Shown here: positions 60,201-64,000 of the stretch, in pieces | How positions within the stretch are numbered: position 1 is the stretch's first letter | Layout of the letters: each line of letters opens with the position of its first letter | Assembly: GCA_937880805.1 (NCBI GenBank) | Contig: CALGRR010000087.1 | Coordinates: 1-64,000 of the forward strand | Length of the DNA stretch: 64,000 nucleotides | Direction of reading: 5' to 3' | Source of the DNA: an uncultured Clostridia bacterium | Lineage (GTDB): Bacteria; Bacillota; Clostridia; Oscillospirales; Acutalibacteraceae | The notes under the pieces: model-generated | Told to the model about the DNA's origin: nothing | Databases searched by the model: none | The model's input: the letters and a program-made list of their open reading frames with translations, nothing else | Position numbers and translations under genes: made by a program

Positions 60201-61290
60201 ACAGAGCAGAAATGACGATTCTGAAATCTATAAGCTTCTTGAAAGCGGAAAGATTGATTATGTTGTTTATACCGGTGCTCTTCACGATTCAACAATGGGT
60301 GATTACATTGCTCTTCACAGACGTGCTATTCAGCTTTCAATAGCTTGCATCACCTCTCTTGATACCGCAAACGCTCTTGCCGATATTATCGCAAGCCGTT
60401 TCAATCAGCAGAACACAGAGCTTGTTGATATTAATAATATGCGTTCCGAAAGACAGACACTTAAATTTGTTAAGATGGATGCTTCAGGTAACGACCATAT
60501 TGTTATTGAGAATTTTGATAATTCAATCACCTGCCCCGAAAGCCTTTGCGTAAGCCTTTGCGACAGAAACCACGGCGTAGGCAGTGACGGCGTTGTTCTT
60601 GTTGAAAAATCAGATGTTGCTCAGGTTAAAATGAGAGTATTTAACCTTGACGGCAGCGAGGGCAGAATGGGCGGTAACGCAATGCGTTCCGTTGCAAAAT
60701 ATGTTTATGATAAAGGCTATGTTACAACAGAAACCATCTCCATTGAAACCGCAAGCGGTGTTAAGAGCGTTGAGCTTTACATAATGGACGGCAAGGTAAG
60801 CTCAGTATGTGCAAATATGGGCAAGGCAGACCTTGAAAATGCAGTTACAAGCACAGTTGATACAAACAAATTCATCAACTATCCCGTAAACATTGCAGGC
60901 GAAAGCCATAATATCACCTGCGTTTCTATGGGTAACCCCCATTGCGTTGTATTTGTTCCCAGAGTTGACACTATTGATATTGAAAAGATTGGTCCCAAGT
61001 TTGAAAAGGCTGATATTTTTGCTCACAGAGTCAACACCGAATTTGTCAGAGTGGTTAACGAAACAACTCTTAAAATGAGAGTCTGGGAAAGAGGTAACGG
61101 CGAAACTCTTGCTTGCGGCACAGGTGCTTGTGCAGCTGTTGTTGCAGCAGTTGAAAACGGATTCTGTAAGAAGAACACCGACATCACGGTTAAGGTAAGA
61201 GGCGGCGACCTTATAGTTAATTATTCGGACGAAGGTGTTTACCTTACCGGTGCAATCAAGCTTGTGTTTGAAGGCACGGTTGAATATTAA
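57256..61290 (+). CDS. carB: Carbamoyl-phosphate synthase large subunit fused to a diaminopimelate-epimerase domain
   Basis: A 1344-aa fusion in one uninterrupted frame. Residues 1 to about 1060 are a complete CarB: two ATP-grasp halves each opening with a GSGPI motif (VIGSGPIVIGQAAEFDYAG; VLGSGPIRIGQGIEFDYSS) and an MGS-like allosteric domain (about 935-1060). Residues about 1062-1344 are a DapF-like domain (LKFVKMDASGNDHIVIEN, RNHGVGSDGVVLVEKS, MGNPHCVVFVPRVDT, ETLACGTGACAAVVAA). DapF uses two cysteines; Cys1287 in ACGTG is present, but the first position in the CGN motif is Gly1139 (MGGNAMRS, codon GGC at 60670). No ribosome site precedes the Met at 60439, so the halves are made as one chain. 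carA is not in the window. Confidence 0.92.
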   Translation: MPINKDIKKVMVIGSGPIVIGQAAEFDYAGTQACRVLKDAGLDVVLVNSNPATIMTDKALADEIYLEPLTAETVKRIIEKEKPDSLLAGLGGQTGLTIAMQLSKDGYLDRMGVKLLGTNAEAIDKAEDRKMFRDTMESINQPVIPSEIANDVDTALAIAEKIGYPIIIRPAFTLGGGGGGVANNAEELAIIAKTGLDLSPITQVLVEKYIFGWKEIEFETMRDSAGNCVAVCSMENFDPVGVHTGDSIVAAPALSLKPEELEMLRKASLDIVDALGIIGGCNCQFALEPNSMNYAVIEVNPRVSRSSALASKATGYPIAKVTAMLALGLTLDEIKNDETGLNCAKFEPAVEYIVVKLPKWPFDKFVNASRKLGTQMKATGEVMSIGPTFEMAIMKAVRGAEISLDTLNATPKSDAPLEERLRETDDMRLFAVFEAIKSGMPIEKIHEITKITEWFLEKLKNLADFEKSIENGNLTAEKYAQGKHYGYTDAALKRLSGVSELPEHKEAVYKIVDTCSRNFNTAAPYFYSTYDRECEARPLAKTDKEKIIVLGSGPIRIGQGIEFDYSSVHCVWTLKELGYEVAIINNNPETVSTDYDTADRLYFEPLTPEDVMNIIKVENPIGVVVAFGGQTAIKLTKFLDENGITILGTSADGIDTAEDRERFDALLERFAIRRPKGMGVMTKQEALNAANTLGYPVLLRPSYVIGGQNMTIAHEDSDVERYMDIILSGEIENPVLVDKYMMGTELEVDVISDGKDVLIPGIMEHVERAGVHSGDSIAVYPPYNLSDKMRENIIDVSEKLALSLGTKGLVNIQYLIYHNQLYVIEVNPRASRTIPYISKVTGVPMVDIASKVMIGHPLKDLGYGTGLYKTPPYYTVKVPVFSFEKLSDVNSILGPEMKSTGEVLGIGKTTAEALYKGLTSAGFKIQLPTAEKNIGILLSVDSHDMLDAVSLAKKLDDLKINIYATKETADAISQLGIDVECVQSRNDDSEIYKLLESGKIDYVVYTGALHDSTMGDYIALHRRAIQLSIACITSLDTANALADIIASRFNQQNTELVDINNMRSERQTLKFVKMDASGNDHIVIENFDNSITCPESLCVSLCDRNHGVGSDGVVLVEKSDVAQVKMRVFNLDGSEGRMGGNAMRSVAKYVYDKGYVTTETISIETASGVKSVELYIMDGKVSSVCANMGKADLENAVTSTVDTNKFINYPVNIAGESHNITCVSMGNPHCVVFVPRVDTIDIEKIGPKFEKADIFAHRVNTEFVRVVNETTLKMRVWERGNGETLACGTGACAAVVAAVENGFCKKNTDITVKVRGGDLIVNYSDEGVYLTGAIKLVFEGTVEY

Positions 61291-61296
61291 AAATGT

Positions 61297-61335
61297 TAAA
61301 AGCAGCATTGAAATTCAATGCTGCTTTTATTATTA
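61297..61335. terminator. Terminator between carB-dapF and the ECF gene
   Basis: A 15-bp perfect stem (61298-61312 with 61314-61328) with a minimal loop is flanked by A-rich and T-rich tracts. It serves the two convergent genes. Confidence 0.85.
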
Positions 61336-61338
61336 TAT

Positions 61339-61866
61339 TTATCTTTTAATAAAGCCTGCTTTTTTGAATGCCATAACAACGGGCGGAATCAAAATTATAT
61401 GAACTATTATTGCCGGAATTGCATTTGTGAATGCACCTGCAACAAACATCGAAATACCAAAGTTGGTGCCGCTTAAACCTGCCATTATGTAACGTGCAAC
61501 TCCCCAGATGCACCTTCCGCCGAGCATAGAAAGAATCAGGGCAGGATAAATATAAATATTCTTTTTAGGGAACAGCTTATAGAACAATCCGCTGAGTAAT
61601 CCGTAGGCTGCAAGCTCAAATGCCATACCTGCTGCTATGGGATACATCGGAGGCATACCAACAATCACACTTCTAAGCAGCGGTGCAACGGCACCTACAG
61701 TTAATCCATACTGCCATCCGCAAACAAAGCCGCAAATCAAAACGGGTATGTGCATTGGAGAAATCATATTTCCGATTTGGGTGCTGCCAAAATTAATCAT
61801 CGGTAAAACGAAACATAATGCAAGAAACATTGCCGAAAAAGCTAAATTCTTTACTGTATTTTTCAA
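61339..61866 (-). CDS. ECF transporter substrate-binding (S) component
   Basis: A 175-aa membrane protein with about six hydrophobic segments, of the ECF-transporter S-component type that binds a vitamin and docks with EcfAAT. Features are the N-terminal LAFSAMFLALCFVLPM, GNMISPMHIPVLICGFVCGW, LLRSVIVGMPPMYPIAAGMA and FELAAYGLLSGLFYK. I cannot assign the ligand; related proteins are often listed without substrate, and a folate- or vitamin-type ligand is a guess. The start is a TTG at 61866 behind GGAAGG; another TTG at 61884 lies inside the ribosome-site region. It is preceded by a terminator-containing leader RNA. Confidence 0.8.
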   Translation of the reverse strand: MKNTVKNLAFSAMFLALCFVLPMINFGSTQIGNMISPMHIPVLICGFVCGWQYGLTVGAVAPLLRSVIVGMPPMYPIAAGMAFELAAYGLLSGLFYKLFPKKNIYIYPALILSMLGGRCIWGVARYIMAGLSGTNFGISMFVAGAFTNAIPAIIVHIILIPPVVMAFKKAGFIKR

Positions 61867-61883
61867 GACTATCCTTCCTTCCA

Positions 61884-61992
61884 ATAAAAAAATAAGACAT
61901 CAACCCTCTTCAGAGAGCCGATGCCTTCAAAGCAAATTATGTTAAATTCGGTTATCAAGAGCTTATGCCCGATGCGGACTTCTGTATCCGTC
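61884..61992 (-). ncRNA. Unassigned leader RNA with terminator, candidate riboswitch
   Basis: Between the predicted transcription start near 61992 and the ECF gene lies a structured leader. The RNA contains a CGGA/UCCG hairpin (61990-61987 with 61978-61975), a UGCUU/AGGCA hairpin (61934-61930 with 61926-61922) and a terminator: 61923-61912 pairs with 61909-61898 at all 12 positions with G-U pairs, followed by UCUUAUUUUUUUAUU. AGGCA overlaps the base of the terminator, so it could compete with it. AAGAC at the 5' end can pair with GUCUU after the terminator stem. It does not match any riboswitch class I can recall. Confidence 0.6.
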
Positions 61993-61998
61993 TTGGTG

Positions 61999-62027
61999 AT
62001 TATAATATAATCTCGAAAAATTGTCAA
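61999..62027 (-). promoter_or_regulatory. Consensus SigA promoter of the ECF gene
   Basis: Read leftward, perfect TTGACA (62022-62027) and perfect TATAAT (61999-62004) are 17 bases apart. The -35 overlaps the stop codon of the DUF3842 gene. Confidence 0.85.
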
Positions 62028-62437
62028 GCTTTCAAGAACATCTCAGTAATTTTGTTAACTGCATCATCAATCATTTCGCTTACTGTTGAATTACTTGCAC
62101 AAGAAATATAATTATTGCATTTACTTACCGGAAGCAAAATTCTGAACGCATCGCTTGCCCCAATCGCAGCAGCCATTCGAGGCGTTATTTCTCCCATCAG
62201 GGCATCCGCTATAACGATACCTACCGGACCAACAATAACATCCGAGTTTCTGCACGCAACTACAAGAGCATTTTCACCCGTTGCCGCCGCATTTGCACCG
62301 CCCTTAAGCATTGTGGATGTTGCTAAGCTGTTAGTGCCGATTGCAACTATTTCCGCTTCGGTAAAAACTCTACAGAGCCTTTCAACAATTTGCTTTCCAA
62401 GTTTTCCTCCCTGCCCGTCTACAACCGTAATTTTCAT
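62024..62437 (-). CDS. DUF3842 family protein
   Basis: A 137-aa protein with a Rossmann-like N-terminus (ITVVDGQGGKLGKQIVERL, residues 3-21) and the stretches VAIGTNSLATSTMLKGGANA, ATGENALVVACRNSDVIVG and GEITPRMAAAIGASDA, which match the DUF3842 family of anaerobic Firmicutes. The DGQGGxLG motif suggests binding of a nucleotide or phosphate, but no function is known to me. AGAGGGG precedes the ATG. It lies 18 bases downstream of spoVM. Confidence 0.8.
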   Translation of the reverse strand: MKITVVDGQGGKLGKQIVERLCRVFTEAEIVAIGTNSLATSTMLKGGANAAATGENALVVACRNSDVIVGPVGIVIADALMGEITPRMAAAIGASDAFRILLPVSKCNNYISCASNSTVSEMIDDAVNKITEMFLKA

Positions 62438-62455
62438 TTAATCCCCTCTTCATTT

Positions 62456-62539
62456 TTAATTTCTCTGCCGCTTAATACCAAAAGCTAACCCGAGAATACC
62501 TCGAAGAAACTTCGGACTGCGAACAACAACTATTTTCAT
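62456..62539 (-). CDS. spoVM: Stage V sporulation protein M (27 aa)
   Basis: A 27-aa peptide, MKIVVVRSPKFLRGILGLAF plus GIKRQRN. It matches SpoVM of B. subtilis (26 aa) in length, in the PKFLxGI core with the helix-breaking Pro, and in the basic end. SpoVM is an amphipathic helix that recognises the curved forespore membrane and anchors the spore-coat ATPase SpoIVA. GGGGAA lies 8 bases before the ATG. In B. subtilis spoVM also lies a few genes downstream of prkC-rsgA (cpgA), so gene order supports the call. Confidence 0.85.
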   Translation of the reverse strand: MKIVVVRSPKFLRGILGLAFGIKRQRN

Positions 62540-62556
62540 CAGGTCTTCCCCTTTCA

Positions 62557-62697
62557 TTAAAATCTGCAAAGGCTCAGACCTGCAAGAATCAACACCGCAG
62601 CGATAATTAAAACAGCAAGAGTATACGGAAAAATTGCCGCCACAATCATTCCAACCGCAAAAGCAATCAGAACATTTCCGCTGAAAATGCATCTCAA
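62557..62697 (-). CDS. 46-aa hydrophobic small membrane peptide
   Basis: An open frame from a TTG at 62697 encodes 46 residues, with nearly continuous hydrophobic segments at about 8-23 and 27-43 (LIAFAVGMIVAAIFPYTLAV) and a final SLCRF. A good ribosome site, AGGCGGTG, lies six bases upstream. It has no family that I recognise. It lies between rsgA and spoVM, 17 bases from spoVM, so it may be coexpressed with that sporulation gene. Hydrophobic two-helix small proteins of this size next to spoVM would be easily missed by annotation. Confidence 0.55.
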   Translation of the reverse strand: MRCIFSGNVLIAFAVGMIVAAIFPYTLAVLIIAAVLILAGLSLCRF

Positions 62698-62708
62698 AAA
62701 AATCACCG

Positions 62709-62753
62709 CCTGATTATACAGTTAAGGTCTTTGCTCATTACATTATAATCAGG
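62709..62753 (-). repeat. 10-bp perfect inverted repeat before the small membrane ORF
   Basis: CCTGATTATA (62709-62718) and TATAATCAGG (62744-62753) are perfect complements 25 bases apart. In the leftward RNA the 3' arm touches the AGGCGGTG ribosome site of the 46-aa ORF and precedes ATTTTTTTG. It could be a terminator after rsgA, a translation control element or an operator. Confidence 0.5.
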
Positions 62754-62767
62754 CACGGCAAATTTCG

Positions 62768-63676
62768 TTACTTTTTATGCTTCTGATAGTTATTAAGTTC
62801 CCATTCTTTAATGGATTTTGCTTCCTCCATCATTGTGCAGTAGCTTTCGTGCCTCGAAACGGGAATAATTCCGTTTTTCACGGCTTCCAGAACACTGCAT
62901 CCCTTATCTTTAACGTGAAGACAAGATGAAAACTTGCAGGTTCCGAGATAAGGCTCAAACTCTCTGAAAGCATAAGGAAGGTCATCTTTTAATATAATTT
63001 CATTTTCATCATCAATCTCAAATGAAGAAAATCCGGGAGTATCGGCAACATAACCGTCACACACTTTAAAAAGCTCGCTGTGTCTTGTTGTGTGCCTTCC
63101 TCGGCCAAGCTTATTGCTTATTTCACCCGTTTCAAGAGAAAGAGAAGGGTCAACCGCATTGAGTAAGCTTGATTTTCCAACACCCGTATTGCCGCAAAAA
63201 GCACTGATGTGCCCTTTAAGCTCTTCTCTTATCAAATCAACATTTTCGCCGTTTTCCGCGGAAACCGCAAAAGCTTTTATGCCAGCCTTCTTATATATAT
63301 AAAGATATTCATCGGCTGACTGCAAATCATTTTTCGTAAAAACAACAATCGGTTCGATGCCCTTGTTAACTGCTATCGCGGTTAATCGGTCAATTATAAG
63401 AAGATTCGGAGAAGGTTCACAAACCGAAGAAAGAATAAACAAACGGTCAATGTTGCTTACAGGCGGGCGTAAAAGCACGCTTTTTCTTTCTTCAATTAAA
63501 TCTATTGTGTTTTCGGCGTTTTCATTAACGCTTATAACAACTCTGTCTCCGGCAAGCGGCTTTATTCTGTTTTTTCTGAAAAGACCTCTCGCCTTGCATT
63601 CATATCTGTTACCGGCGGCTTCAACATAATAGAAGCCGCCGATTCCTTTTATTATAATTCCGTTAAGCTGTGACAT
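62768..63676 (-). CDS. rsgA: Ribosome small-subunit-dependent GTPase A
   Basis: A 302-aa circularly permuted GTPase that helps mature the 30S subunit. An N-terminal OB domain (residues 1-65) is followed by G4 (VFTKNDL), G1 (FCGNTGVGKSSLLNAVDPSL), G3 (DTPGFSSF) in permuted order, and a C-terminal zinc site with Cys and His (CKFSSCLHVKDKGCSV). Length is typical. Its ATG overlaps the stop of the upstream kinase gene (TAATG), so translation is coupled, as in the prkC-rsgA (cpgA) pair of B. subtilis. No strong ribosome site of its own is visible. Confidence 0.94.
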   Translation of the reverse strand: MSQLNGIIIKGIGGFYYVEAAGNRYECKARGLFRKNRIKPLAGDRVVISVNENAENTIDLIEERKSVLLRPPVSNIDRLFILSSVCEPSPNLLIIDRLTAIAVNKGIEPIVVFTKNDLQSADEYLYIYKKAGIKAFAVSAENGENVDLIREELKGHISAFCGNTGVGKSSLLNAVDPSLSLETGEISNKLGRGRHTTRHSELFKVCDGYVADTPGFSSFEIDDENEIILKDDLPYAFREFEPYLGTCKFSSCLHVKDKGCSVLEAVKNGIIPVSRHESYCTMMEEAKSIKEWELNNYQKHKK

Positions 63677-64000
63677 TAAATACCGTCTTTCTGTCCGACT
63701 GTGAGAGTGATTCTTGTGTCAATAGGATAAGTGTTGGTGATACCAATAATGCTTGAGGTTGAGGGCGACGGTGACTGCGAAAGAACTTTTCCGTCTTTAT
63801 CGTTTGTATAAACAATGGTTGATTCGTAACTGATGTTATAGAATCCCTGACCGTTTAATTTTCTTTCAGCCTCTTCTATTGTAAGACCCTGAACATCGGG
63901 AATCTGCTTTCTTGTCTGAACAACAGCAGATGAAGAATATGAACCGTTAATTACCGTTGCGGGAGTTACAGTAAAATCAACCGTGCACGAATAATACTCT
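63676..64000 (-). CDS. C-terminal PASTA region of a PrkC/Stk1-type serine/threonine kinase (partial)
   Basis: An open frame enters at the right edge and ends with TAA at 63676-63678, giving the last 107 residues of a protein. It has a PASTA repeat beginning IPDVQGLTIEEAERKLNGQG, with VLSQSPSPSTSS near the end of the repeat, preceded by a Ser/Thr-rich linker. PASTA domains bind peptidoglycan outside the cell in PrkC-type eukaryotic-like kinases. Its position directly upstream of rsgA matches prkC in Firmicutes. The kinase domain is outside the window, so another PASTA protein remains possible. Confidence 0.78.
   Translation of the reverse strand, partial: EYYSCTVDFTVTPATVINGSYSSSAVVQTRKQIPDVQGLTIEEAERKLNGQGFYNISYESTIVYTNDKDGKVLSQSPSPSTSSIIGITNTYPIDTRITLTVGQKDGI

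Noticed and set aside
60439..60480. Separate dapF gene starting at the Met at 60439
   Set aside because: The frame continues without a stop from CarB, and no Shine-Dalgarno lies before this Met, so a separate start is unlikely.
1..64000. tRNA genes, CRISPR arrays, insertion sequences, prophage or attachment sites
   Set aside because: I looked on both strands for tRNA T-loop-like sequences, regular direct repeats and transposase or integrase motifs and saw none that could be supported.

Overview
The window looks like chromosomal DNA of an anaerobic, endospore-forming, low-GC Clostridia bacterium, most likely of the Ruminococcaceae/Oscillospiraceae type. Gram-positive division genes (sepF, divIVA), sporulation genes (spoIIID and a 27-codon spoVM), oxygen-sensitive enzymes (iron-sulfur serine dehydratase, class I fumarase-type subunit, anaerobic G3P-dehydrogenase-like flavoproteins) and gene orders such as queA-tgt-yajC, mutS-mutL-miaA and prkC-rsgA-spoVM support this. 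The taxonomic call is inference from gene content. Coding density is high: no gap without a gene exceeds about 250 bases, and the larger gaps hold promoters, terminators or leader RNAs. I saw no tRNA, rRNA, CRISPR array, insertion sequence or prophage.

Layout. 0.1-1.3 kb: a phosphoesterase and a DUF6054-like gene. 1.4-5 kb: a complete operon for mannonate use (uxuA, an SDR oxidoreductase, eda, kdgK). 5-6.6 kb: two-subunit L-serine dehydratase, divergent from a four-gene BMP-type nucleoside ABC importer (6.8-11.8 kb). Then spoIIID, an iolG-like dehydrogenase, and a leftward block with lipoprotein, TIGR04086-like membrane protein, yajC, tgt and queA. 17.2-20.5 kb: asd-dapA-dapB plus a free-standing ACT protein. 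20.5-26 kb: a secreted propeller-like protein, cyclophilin, acyl-CoA synthetase, a ComEC-like hydrolase and a SulP-like membrane protein.

26-50.9 kb is an almost continuous leftward run: fumarase-type beta subunit, coiled-coil protein, split transketolase, HAD phosphatase, rluD, lspA, divIVA, sepF, yggS, a HlyD-like protein, miaA, mutL, mutS, ylbF, miaB, DUF3006 plus a ComEC-like hydrolase, ygiQ, ftsK/spoIIIE and tepA. At 51-53 kb lies fhs with a ZTP-type riboswitch. 53-56.2 kb: a three-gene G3P-dehydrogenase-like cluster ending in DUF1667. 56.3-61.3 kb: argF and a carbamoyl-phosphate synthase large subunit fused in frame to a diaminopimelate-epimerase domain. 61.3-64 kb: an ECF transporter S component behind an unassigned leader RNA, DUF3842, spoVM, an unlisted 46-codon membrane peptide, rsgA and the PASTA end of a PrkC-type kinase.

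The points most worth attention are the CarB-DapF fusion, whose epimerase half lacks one of the two catalytic cysteines; the leader RNA upstream of the ECF gene; the ZTP riboswitch; the orphan ACT, fumarase-beta and DUF1667 proteins; and two very small genes next to rsgA.
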